Assembly (NCBI RefSeq): GCF_964204865.1
Contig: NC_135260.1
Span: 5,022,001-5,086,000 of the forward strand
DNA: 64,000 nt
Origin: Styela clava
Taxonomy: Eukaryota; Chordata; Ascidiacea; Stolidobranchia; Styelidae
Direction of reading: 5' to 3'
Shown here: positions 48,141-60,300 of the stretch, piece after piece
Position numbering within the stretch: the first letter of the stretch is position 1
Layout: each line of letters begins with the position of its first letter
Program-made: the position numbers and the translations under genes
Notes under the pieces: generated by a model
What the model was told of the DNA's origin: nothing
The model's input: only the letters and a program-made list of their open reading frames with translations
Databases searched by the model: none

Positions 48141-48600
48141 TTTATATTGACGATGAATGTAATTCATCGCAATTTTGCGATCGGTCTAATGGGGTTTGTC
48201 TTAAAGATAAATTTATAGTAGCAAGCAACCACACTTTTAATTTCTACAATATCATCGGCCCTATACTGGTCCAAAAAATGTTGTTCATAAAGTATATTGT
48301 TGTCTCTTAAAGTTTTAAATAGAACTGATGGTCATAATTCATTAAAGAGTCAAGTCTTTCAAGATCAACGCAAATAGAGAAAATAAATTTGACTTTGCTG
48401 AATATGAAATAAAAATATATTCAACAATATTATTATATCATTTTGTGAAATATTTCTTTTGGGGCAGATCAGAGTATTTGGACGAGCATAAAGCATCATC
48501 AGGATATATATAATCCATACGTAGGCTATGTGTATAACGTTTAAACTGCCTACTACGTACCACGAACGTGTCATCCACAGTATGTATAGCCAAACATGAT
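48140..48600 (+). pseudogene. Cys-rich gene relic, copy E
   Basis: At 48148-48212 a decayed module keeps Cys2-x5-Cys3 (ECNSSQFC) and a last Cys (GVC), but the first Cys codon is TAT and no acceptor precedes it. The 3' part follows: a segment like 34020-34060 (TTTCTACAATATCATCGGCCC), a terminal exon with GTCATAATTCATTAAAGAGTC and AATAAA near 48382, and flank sequence matching 23210-23340. Only the 3' end of a gene copy survives, at about 13 kb from the main cluster and beyond the transposon nest. Confidence 0.65.
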
Positions 48601-48844
48601 TCGAAAATAAGATTTATGTGATTCCCAATAGATTTGACATTTTAATTGGGGGGCACACTTGGGACCCATTTTTTGATGCAATGATAGAATACGAATGTTA
48701 TTCCTGACTTTTTCTTCAAACAAGACTAGAAAAAAGCCGCCACTGATATCTGATATCAAGGGTCACCAACCTTTTCGAGGCCGAGGGCTACTTTCTGGGT
48801 ACAGATTAAGCCGCGGGCTACCAATTCTATGTACACTTCTAAAA

Positions 48845-49120
48845 AGTCGCGGCTGTGTGGCCATCGTTAGTGTGCTAAGCGTTAGGTTCGCAGGTTAGAA
48901 TCCCATGCGAGAATTGTTATGTGCGAGAGGATTGCTGGATCCCTTGCCGCCGTTGGGATGGCTTCCCTCGCCATCAAGTCCATGCTTACGAAAACCAATA
49001 ACTAACTAATCCCATACCCGACATGAAATGGTAACCAGACGAGAGGCCTTGGTTCGTCATATGGTTAAGCCGTCTTATCGTCTATCTTCTCCCCCGGGAT
49101 AAATATGTAAATCCCATCCT
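48845..49120 (+). repeat. Possible tRNA-related SINE
   Basis: TGTGTGGCCATCGTTAGTG then GGTTCGCAGGTTAGAATCCC resembles A and B boxes of a pol III promoter. The body ends with GTAAATCCCATCCTATCC. The segment GAGAGGCCNTGGTTCG..CATATG at 49040 recurs at 51113, and a related 5' part may occur near 16915-17045. There is no poly(A) tail. Confidence 0.35.
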
Positions 49121-49148
49121 ATCCTGAGTTTATGTCAAAAATGTTGAT

Positions 49149-49385
49149 TCACAAAGATAGGTTGAACGAAACAATGGTCTCGTAAAATAGAATTGCTGTA
49201 TAATTTGAATCGAGAGTTTTTTCTGCCCGTACTGCGCTGACCAGTGGATAGTTAGTTAGCGCGGTAGATTGCGTGACAAGCCGTGAAATATCTTTTCGCT
49301 TTGCCGTCGCTACAATCGCCCCACAAATGAGACACGCGCAGGCTGTTTTCATGTTGGTAAAAATATATCCACCCCATTCATTCAT
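49149..49385 (-). pseudogene. hAT transposase remnant (BED finger)
   Basis: A 78-codon frame contains CLICGAIVATAKRKDISR followed by an SAVRAEK stretch. This is the arrangement of the N-terminal BED finger in hAT transposases of the GTF2IRD2/ZBED type. The paired histidines of the finger are not intact. It is bounded by the element at 48757-49768. Confidence 0.5.
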
Positions 49386-49768
49386 CGTGAAAATGGTGGG
49401 TTATTCATCGTTTTTCTGCCATTTTTCTTTGGAATCAAATTATTGCTGCTCCACAAACCAACGGACAAGAAAAAGCGCGGGTTCGTGGTAAGTGATATCA
49501 GTGTGATGTCATAATTGGAAGAGGTTAATTGACCCATCACATGACTGAGGTCAAATAAAAATCAGGTTGATGATTACAATAATTAATATAGTGCCATTCC
49601 CGATTCTCATATAAGTGTGATTTATACAAGAATAGCAGGACAAAATTTATTTGATGTAGCTTACTCATAAGCGCCGTTATTGAGCTTAGTTTGGAACAGA
49701 CCTGCGGGCGACTCATATGGTCTTCACGGGCGACTTGGTGCCCGCGGGCAACGCGTTGGTGACCCCTG

Positions 49769-51320
49769 TCTTAAATCATCTCTCCACAGACTTATTCCGC
49801 TGTCGAAGTTGTCTGAGATATACAAGGCCGGGGAATTTCATCGATCTCGACTGGTTCATTATATGAATGGATTATTGATAGCAATACAGGGATGTCAGAT
49901 TTTACTAAATCGTCCAAGAATAAAACGAGATAACAATCAGGGACCGCCAACTTATCGATCTAGCGTCGTGCAATCAAAATTCCTGAACACTCCACATTGC
50001 AAACAGGACATTGTGACGCACACAATTAGTTTCGATTCCTTCGCTTTGATTCAAAAGCGACACCGCGTGTTCCACCACTAATTAATTAATAACTCCCTAA
50101 TTATACAACATAATTCATCCGAAATCGATAGGCTTCTGGTCCAAGATATGATGAATATACATGCAGAATTTGGAGCGGATTCAACCTTCGCTTTCGTGAG
50201 ATATCGCGTGTATCCAACAGACAAATACCTATTAACATACTTACCGATCAAGATCGATAAGTAATGACAACAAATATAACTCAAAGGAAGCCGATGCCAA
50301 TTTTTTCTCGGCGCGTTATAAATGGCAAGAGGTCTTATGTTGCAAATTCTAATGTTGCCATAATACTAAAATTCGACAAAACAGCATTGGAGACGGGGTA
50401 TTCATATAAACACGAAAATATATATACACAACATAAACACGGACATTATGGTCCGTGCAACGACTAACATACCGGGTACGTGAACCTGCATGATGTATAT
50501 TTTCGATACATGAAAAATTTATTAGTTCGATGGCTTGTTTATAGATAAGTTATTCCAGGTCCCAATTAGTATTTCTTATAGTAATTTATATTACATTTTC
50601 ATATAAAGAATAAAACACTTTTACAACAAATTTTGCGACACGATTGATTCATTTCATATTCAAAAATGTTATCTTATATTTACGTCGACTCAAGCCACTA
50701 CATACAGAAATGGCGGGAATGGTTTCTTCTCCGCCTTGGAATATTTTTTTAATTTGGAGGTGGCGTTCGTCAGCTCTGTCACGGTATTTCTGATTTTTCA
50801 CGTTCGGTATTAGAATATATACTCAAAAGCGTTAGAGCGAACCAGTTCAAATGAACACTTAGGATAAAACGAATTCACATAACTTACAGTAACTTCGGTA
50901 CCTGTACTATACAGGCTACCTTTAGGCTTTATATATACCGGTGCGGCCGAAGTACAGTACCGGCACGGGGTGGCGATTTATTGACAAGTTGACGTCGAGC
51001 CAAGGAATAAATCTGCATAACGTTACTTGTAAGGTGTAAAAAATGACAGGCTAACTAATCATTTCACAGCCAGACAGCGGTACCCGAAATACAGAAATAC
51101 ACTGATGAGAAAACGAGAGGCCGTGGTTCGCCATATGATTAGATCGTTTTATCGGCTTTCTTCTTAGTCTACCCAGGATAAATAATAAAAATCAAGTCAA
51201 TAATGATTCCCATATTGTACTAAAGTTGAGATGTATCCACAGCAGATCTAATGGAATAATACAGAATTAATTGATTTGGAAAAAACATGAAATTTCAAAT
51301 ATATGTAAGTACAGAAGTAG
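49769..51320. other. Region upstream of the SYCP2-like gene
   Basis: It holds an inverted copy of an interspersed repeat at 50090-50270 and a SINE-like tail at 51108-51195. Short open frames (49680-50081, 50264-50467) are not supported as genes. The promoter and any first exon of the SYCP2-like gene should lie here or be supplied by trans-splicing. I could not identify them. Confidence 0.4.
50090..50270 (-). repeat. Interspersed repeat (CATATCTCGGACCAGAAGCC family), inverted copy
   Basis: On the minus strand it reads ATCGGTAAGTATGTTAATAG, GATATCTCACGAAAG, CATCATATCTTGGACCAGAAG. Relatives lie at 55024-55265 (two tandem units) and 63245-63415. Confidence 0.7.
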
Positions 51321-54300
51321 GTGCTCGATATACTTGATTGCTCCAATACCAGCTGCTTGAAAGAGTTTGAAGAGAAAATGGATTCTTGCAATTTGGTAAG
51401 AGTATTTACCTATGTTACAGTGTTAAGTTTTAGTTAGCAACATAAAGCTTCATTAAAAGCGTATTATAAGGTTATTATTCTTCACATTCTGATATTTGAA
51501 TTGAATAGCTTTCTATTTCACTCAAATTTTCATTGGATGACCAGGAATAGTCTCACCAAACTAAACAGTGGGGCTTCGTAAAACCAGTCACTTGCGAATT
51601 CTGGCCCCATTTAGGGACTCTTGATTTTTCTTTTTATGGTCCATTTAGGTTTCTGTTTTATTCGACTATTGAATGATCTTGTGCATTCCTATATCGCAAT
51701 AAAGCAATCTTTTTTCTAATTTATCATGGCTTAATTAATTTTTCAATAGTAAAAAATGGCACAATTCAATACCAAATCAGGCGCTTGTGGAGCTATGTGA
51801 AAACTTGTGTAAAAACCTAGACTATGTCTAATGCTGTAATGTTTTCAATTACAATGACAAAAACAATCAGACAATGGGAAATAGATTTTTATGAAGGGCC
51901 TGATTTTCTGCTTAGGGTTATCACATTTTACCATTGAGAAATTAATTATACCTTATTAAATTGGCAAGTTCGATTTACTCATACAACATGATACAAGCAT
52001 ATAATATTGTTCCATGCAATATAGAAATGCACAAGATTATTCAAGATAATAATGAAGCCCTAATAAACTACTCAGAAAACCTCCATACTGCCTCAAAAGG
52101 TGCCTAAAAATTGCCTGAATTCAAGAGTGCCTGCTGTCTGGTTTTAGGAACTAAACAGTGTATGTGTCTATTCTACATTTGCATGTTTCCCCCTCAAATC
52201 ATGCTAGAATTTATATTCAAAGTCTTACAATATTTTCTGTTTAGTTGGAGTCGAAGATAACTCATTTTACATCGTATGATGACATCTCCTTTTACCTTGG
52301 TTCAAATGTGTCCAACAGTCCACAAAAAATATCAAATAAATTTGTGAAAAACTTCGGTGTTCTGATCGACCAGGTTTTTTTTTTTTCTATTTATGATTGA
52401 GCTGAAATGTTTCAAATTTTAGAGTTCATTCTACAGTTATGCTTTGCTCAATTGAACAACATTGTTTATTTACTTTTAAATGCACTGTCTGTACTGTGTC
52501 AATACACTAATTTTTTCATTTCATTTTTATTAATTCCACATTTTCGCTATAAACAAGACTTGATAAACAAAGGCTCACTCACAGAAAGAAAAATGTTGCC
52601 GTATTGCCCGGCAAATAAGTCGCTTTTCTAGACCCAAATTTTTGGCCTGATTTTGGGGGGGGGGGTCATCTTATTAGGCGAGTATGATAATTTTTTTGGT
52701 GTTGCCTTATTATTTAATTTGTACCATAAAATACCAAATATCTTTGGAGATAGCATCCCCACGCCCTCATCATTGCCGTGGTATTTTAGATCGGTAATGT
52801 TTTTATATGGTGGAAGCAATTGCGAGTTATGTTAAACACAATTAGATTAAATTGGAAGACAGTTTGAATTCTTGTAGTTGTTATGGATTGAATATTACTC
52901 TACAAGAAAAGTCATTATAGGCTCTTTTGATTAACCAATGCATGAATTGAATATTACGCTACAAGAAAAGTTCATTATAGGCTATTTTAATCAATACGCA
53001 AACACGGCGACCGCTCAGATGTCTCTGCATGGTAATTTGAGATTCTGATGTTGATGCGATTTTACTACCCGTCTTATTGGCAGGTTATATGCAGAAACCC
53101 ATTTTTTTCCGGCTTATAAACGGGCATTGTCTTATTTGCCGGGAAATAGGTATTTAGAAGTGATTTGTTCAATTCTGTACAAGGTAGGCTACTTAGATTG
53201 TACACTGGTCAAAGTTATGACTAAATCTGTCTGAAAGCAGCTATTTCAAATCAATAACAACACCACTCTAGACGGCCCCAACATTGCATGCCTGCATTTA
53301 TTGATTTCTTGGTAATCTTCAGATATCGTACTTCATTCATTCATATATGAACCTAGTCTTGAGTGATGATGAATATACTCTCTGATATTTTGTCAAATTC
53401 CAGGATGATTGTGAGGGGAACTCTGTAATTTATTCATACTATAGTTCGTCATACTATACCTTAATTATTATATACTCTGGGCGAAGTTTGTGGCTAACTT
53501 TCTGTGTTTTAACCAGTGTTACCTTACTATAATGATGATGATATGTTTGTTCAATCTCAGGCAATTCGTGACGAGAGCCTTCAAAATGTTGGGGTCATAG
53601 TTCAAGTTTTTAATCACCTATTACAACAAAACCAACCCGATACAATTCAAGTTTTAATTTCATGTGGATTTCATGAACAGTTTGGTGAGTTATTCAACTT
53701 TTCTGTCACAAACTTTTTCTTCCCAATTATCGTTGTAAATACACTAAATTAAAATAGTTTTACTAGGGACTACTGGACTACTGGATTATAAATACACTTC
53801 ATTCCTGAACTTGACATCCGTCACCATCCGCCAATTGATTTAATATCGTTATAGATTTTCTCCCCTTCCTGGGAAATATTGAAATCATAGTGCATTATGA
53901 CAAACAAATTCACGAATTAGTGCCTCAAGTTTTCAACTTGAATTTTTTTATCGATTGGGTTTCTGTGTGACTAACTACTTATCCTCCTTTTACACTTTTG
54001 AACACTGGATGGCTGTATGCATATAGTACAAGGATGCTTCAGCACGATTGATGATAGGTATTCTAAGTGGAATCAAGAGTCTTGCAGCAAGGCTTTTGGA
54101 TGATTTTTTTCATTCCACGTTTAATAAACAATGCAATTTTCACTTCTTTTTGAATTTAATTGATCTCAACTTATATCTTGTAAAATTTAAATATTTTTTT
54201 CAGGTGTTATGCTCGGTTTTGCTTTCTCTCAAGTCAGCTTGAAGAAATCACCAAAACCTGCTGGTGATCAACTTTATCTTACTCTTCTTCGGTTGATTGT

Positions 54301-57300
54301 GGTGAGTTTGGAACCTCTGTGAGCAATGTTCCCTCCAATTTTTTGTAGTATGTGTGCGCAGAAATTTCGTTGTGTGCGCACTTTTTTTGGAAATGACTAA
54401 TATTTGTGCAAAAACCAATGAAGAAATTTTGGTGTTCTAACCGGGTAATAAGTGGGCCAACAACAAACTTTCTCAACCTGCCAACCGAGCACATTGTTAC
54501 ATTACATCGAAATATGTCTGTGCGCAGTAAATCTATGCGTGTGCGCAGCCTCTGAAAGCTGTGTGCGCGTGCACACCTTAGAGGGAACACTGTTTGTGAG
54601 AATTCTTTACAAAATTGCATATGACCATGCTCACAAAAGCTTATGATATATTTTTTGTCATGTGGTGCAGGGCTACTCAACTATTTTCATTAAAGGGTCG
54701 TTTACAAAACTTCAAAATTACTGGGGTGCGCACATTTCAGAAAATTTATTTTATTAAATAAACAAATTAATTATTAAATTAAATACAAGAGCAATGCATG
54801 GCTCACAAATATGGACACAGATGTCGCACATTGGTACCAGTACGGCAAACTGTGTAGCCGCATATATGTTAATAGTATCAAAATCATCAAAAACTATAAA
54901 ACCATGCTTATGCTGCAGACACGGTCCATATTGGATGGTCAAAAGGTTCGGATTCAGACTGTGGCATGTCAGTTGAGTAGCCCTGATATAGTGTTTAAAA
55001 TTATCTCACGGGATCTCACGGAAGCAAGATTGAATCTGCTCCAGATTTTGCATGTGCATTCATCATAACTCGGACCAGAAGCCTATTCATTTTGGGCGAA
55101 TTATGTCGTATAATTAGCGAGTTATTAAATAATTAGTGATGGGACATGCAAGATTGAATCTGCTCCAGATTTTGCATGTGCATTCATCATATCTCGGACC
55201 AGAAGCCTATTCATTTTGGGCGAATTATGTCGTATAATTAGCGAGTTATTAAATAATTAGTGATGAGACGCAAGGTGTCACTATGGAGTAAGAGCACTGT
55301 TTTGAGGGATCCCCTAACTTTCGATCGATAAGTCTTCGGTCTCTGACCGATATTCTATTTTGTATATTTAATAATGTCTGTAGGCCTACTGTAAGATAGC
55401 AGTCTGCTGCAGTTACACTTGTTAGAGGTTCATCGCACATTTGTGTCTCAGGCCGGTAAGGTCTTGGACATGTAGTATCCGGTCTCTGTTATAACTTATA
55501 CTGTTTATTTATTACGAAGATAGCCATTTTTGTGGCAAATAACAAACATATGACAATTCTTACGTTTTTTTTCCGTTCAGGATTATTGTAGAAATATGAA
55601 TGATCATTTCAACTGGTTTTTTCAAAACTTGTTGCAAAAAATTACTTTCATTATATCGGATTGCACAGTGTATTATGTCATCAGGATGCAGGTATATTTT
55701 ATATATATATTATATTTAATTTATTAAAGATTGAATATTAAAATTTTTGAAGCAGTCCTTTTTGAAAATGTTTCAAGAAATAGTTGCTCTGGTATCTGAT
55801 CATACTTTTGATCAAAAATTTATCTAACGTACTTTTTATTTGGAATTCATATATATATCTAATTTTATATTTAAAAATAAATATTTCAGGTTTGGACTTT
55901 CCAGGTTAATAAAGCTCTCGGTTTATATTTGAGTTTTTCTTTTATTTGCAAATTAGAGTGAACTATGGTAATTAAGATGTGTTATTATCTTTCATTGCAA
56001 ATATGAACATATACGGCTTGAATGAACCCCATTTTTTTTTCAACAAACATGCAAGAGCACAGGTCATTTACAACTTTTCTACAACTTCAAAGATGTTTTT
56101 CTAAATTGGAAATAATAATTATTTCCTATGTGCTTCTCAGACTGCAGAAAAATTTCTTGAAATATTTTCTGATGAAGACAGAGAGGCTGTTGAGTTTTTA
56201 CGGGATTCTATCGGACAAAATGTGGAGGTATATGGCCAAATTTGGTGAGTTTGTTATGCTGATTTTACAGTATCATTGGTTTTTACAATGTTTAAATATT
56301 GATAATGTTTTCCAATTTGAAGAATTTGAAAAAGATATTCTGAGAATTTTAGTAATAACCCCCAACCTTCAGCATATTGAAATTCAATTACAGGGAGTCC
56401 TCGGGTTACGACGTCGCGACTTACGCTGTTTCGAGGTTACGAACGCGCATTCCGTAACGCTGTTTCGATGTTACGAACGCATTGCATAAAAATATAAAAG
56501 ATAATACTGTACTGTAATATCTGAGCCCTTATTAAACTGGATCATTGTGATCAAGAAAATTAGTGCTTTGGGCTCATTGGTTTTTGTCATTTACGATGCA
56601 ATTGCTAACTATTACGATTATGAATGAATAATCACTAAGCTTCAGTCACGTGGTACACAGTTTCAGTGATACTGTACGCCATTTTGGTTGTTCCGACTTA
56701 CACTGAAATTCGGGTTACACCGCGTCTAAAGAACGAAATAACGTCGTAAGTCAAGGACTCCCTGTAATAATGTTCTGACTCACTGCTGTAAGAAATACTC
56801 AAGACCGATCCTGTGATCGCCAAGGGTAGGCACAATACACAACTGCTCTTATAGTAGCCCCAGAAACATTTTTACTGCAGTGCTATCAGATTTCCATAAA
56901 TTTTGTTTTAAGTCATTAAATTTTAATAAATCGAGATATCCTTAGTAAATAGGCTTATACGAATTTTATTGGTCGTTCATACCTTTTCATAAAGATTATT
57001 TGTTAATAAGAAAAATTTGTTCAAATCAAGGTAATAAATAGCACAATTACTCATATATCAATAAGATTGATCTCTAGGCTAAATAACAAACGATCACTAT
57101 AATGCTGTGAGACTATAAACTATTGTAGCCAGCAGGCCAGGGGCGCAGCCAGGATTTTTCCAACGGGGGGGGGGGGGGGGGGATGGGGTAATACGGTGAA
57201 ATTGGAAGTTTGCATAAAAAGTGAAATACAAGACGTGAGGCTTGTAATAAACTAAAAACTTCACAGCGAAATTCCACAGTTATGTGTAGCTCGCCTCTCT

Positions 57301-60300
57301 TTTCCTGACAATGTTTGGTGAATATTTTGCATATTTTTTATATTGTCATTTAACAATTATTTACATGCGTCATGATTGAAGGAGGGCAAAATTGTATTTT
57401 TTATTTGTAAATTGTAATTATTCAAATATTTTAATGAACATCGAATAATGAGTATTATCATTTTAAACAACATTAATTGGGATGTCGGCTGCCGTCACAA
57501 TGAATTTTTTTTGAAATTACTAGAAGACTGAAAGCTCTGTATGCAGTGTATCAAAGCGACGATGCCCACAGTAATTTTTTAGTCATTGCGATCGTTTAGG
57601 CGGCTGATATCCCAATTAATGTTGGTAAATTATATTATTTAAGCGCTTTTTTATTCTTTAGTTGATATTAATTGTCACGCAATGGCGAATATTGAAGTTT
57701 GGTGTTTAGATTTCTGGCAGAATTTTGAGTTCACATCGGCGAAGATGTTATTAAAGACTATTATGGAGTACATTTACAACAAAAATTAATTTTATTTTGC
57801 TTTGCAATGCGCCGTGCTTTGTATTAAAAAAAATGATTGAGTCGGGAAGAGAAAGTCCTTTAATTAGCTTATAGCCCTTCTCTCCTTTTGACAGTTTGAG
57901 CACCCATAAACCATAACGGCGGTTAAATTCGCTTCATGTCTGTTTCATGGAGAGAAAAGAGCATTTATCACATTTCAATCAACAATTACTCATTCTTATT
58001 TACATTATCAGCGCCAACTGAAAAGATAACATAGCAAAAGATAACATAACAAGACAAAAAAGTTTGTCGGTGTTAATTGCGCTACTGGGATAACGCACAG
58101 AATAATATTGTTTTGACGGCGAAACCATGATGTGGAACCTTAAAACGACGCTGTTGCTTTTTTGTGGAAGAAATTACGCATGAAAAAATTTTCTCATGTA
58201 ACTCACGCTGGCTTCCCCCCCGCTGACTTGCGCCCCTGGTAGCCAGGGATGGGCCAAAACCTAATATTTTATTATGTTAATATTTTCGAATATGAAATAT
58301 CGAATTAATTTTAAATTGGGGGGTGTTAATGAGGAAAATTACATAAATCACTATACAATCATGAAACGAACGCCGAAACCATTGCAATGACAAAAAAATT
58401 AGTGTGGGCTTCACCGCTTCGATTATGACATCAACTGTGATTTCATTAAATCCATTTTGAAAAATACAGTTTTTTTCTCTGTACGGTGATCATTTCACTG
58501 AGTCTTTAGTAATTTCAGTCTTAAAATATTGTTCGACTGGTAGTTGCAATTACTGTACTAATTGTTTGTGACATTGATTTAATAAATCCACTTTGAAAAA
58601 TAACATTTTGTTTCTGTACGATGATAATTTCAGTAAAATATGATATATATATTTCTACTTTGACAAGATTGTCAAACTAACTCAACTTTAATGTTTTATC
58701 TTACGACAGTGAGAAGGCATTCAAGAGTTTGCCACATGTAGGAGATTTCCAACTACAAGAATCCATTGTTGAGCTGATATTTCGTATGTGGCCTTCCAAT
58801 GTGAGGAAAAGTAAAGTCATGAAATGGTGTGAAGGCAATCAGCAGTTGCTGACAAAGTTTCTTGCCATTTCTTATGACAAGTTTGATTATGTGAGTTGTT
58901 GTTTTCATTGAGACAGAATTGCTGTTTTACTATTTATTATTATACTATGCAATTCAACAGTCTTGCTGCACATTCACACAAATGTATTTGAAATCATGAT
59001 TGTTATAAACCGCTCGTCTGAGGAAGTCTGATTTTAGTGCAGCAGGACTCTAAAATTGCATAATATGGTATTTTTATTCCTGCTACAGCATCCTTGCATT
59101 ATACACATACGGATCAACTAGCGCAAAGGCATTGAGGAAGGATTGGGAGTTAGTCTCATGCAACCTTTACTGATAGTTACTATTTAAAGTTGACTTTCTG
59201 CATCGAAATGCTTATTTAATATCATATTTTACAAAGTGAAATGAATTTGGAAAAAAATTTGGAATTTTCAAAACCGATATAAATTGCTGAAAAGATGAAT
59301 TCATAGCAATAATTATCTGTTGGATATGGAGATATTTCATCCTAATCTGCAATGCTAATTGTCAAATTAGTAGTAGCATTGTGCCTAAATCGTTGTCACG
59401 GCGATTGGATTATAGTGGAAGTATTATTTTGCGAAGGAGGGCCTGATTCTGAAGGTGTAGTTTAGAAATCTTGCTGTAGGCCAGGGTTTCCTAGACTTTC
59501 CGTTCATCAAATTGGAAGTTAAGAATAGAATATCCTAATACTTGGTCTATGTACTTTGTCTACATTCTGGGGAAACCCTTGCTCTAGGTCAGGGGTGGGC
59601 AACCCCTGGCACGCGTGCCAAACTTGGCGAGGCTTCAGAAACGGAATCGTTTTTTTTCAAGAAAAAAAGTTTCAAGACTGAATTATCTGTTGAAACTTTG
59701 CGTACGTTTAATCACTATTGATTGTTAGCAATCCGTTATTTATTTAAACTCTTTTTGTTTTTTCATGACATATGGCTTCAAAGAAATATATCATGACGTC
59801 ACAACTGAGTGAGCTCTCGACAATTTTGGTCGGCACGCGGAAGAATATTTTTATTAAATTTAGTCGATTTTGGCATGCGAGCCGGAAAAGGTTGCCCACC
59901 CCTGCTCTAGGTAATTACTTTCTTTAGAAAAATTCATTTATGTATTGTAAGTTTTTTTTTTCAGGGCGTCCGTATATTCTTGAATGACGTGAATTCATCT
60001 AGTGCCAAGAGAAAGTTAGTCCATTTATTTATACTTCTTTCATGAATATTTGTTTATGAATAAAAATATTTTGGTTCACTAAATAGAGAAATTTTACTCT
60101 ACTGCAAACGATGGCAGAAATTTTGTCAGAATTGTCATGAAACAACCACTGTCTAAATCTATTTCAACCAGGACTAGGGAGCTGATTTGTAATCACAGTC
60201 GCTCTGACTCCAGTTCTGTAGTCATAGTTGAAGTTAATTTCCACTCTTTTTCCATTTTTTGCCCTTAGAAATAGACTTGGTATGACCTCGTCATGAAACA

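Larger units (their letters stand above)
48757..49768. mobile_element. hAT-derived element, ~1 kb
   Basis: The left end CAAGGGTCACCAACC and right end GGTGACCCCTG (inner TTGGTGACCCC) are inverted repeats. The 8-bp flanks TCTGATAT / TCTTAAAT match at 6 of 8. It contains a minus-strand transposase remnant and a possible SINE insertion. Confidence 0.7.

Noticed and set aside
48857..48925. tRNA gene
   Set aside because: Only a B-box-like GGTTCGCAGG..AATCC is present. The arms do not pair into a cloverleaf, so it was listed as a possible SINE instead.
53853..53969. Open stretch encoding DFLPFLGNIEIIVHYDK.. in an SYCP2 intron
   Set aside because: It ends in a stop and has no donor. Exons 3 and 4 already join in phase and align without it.
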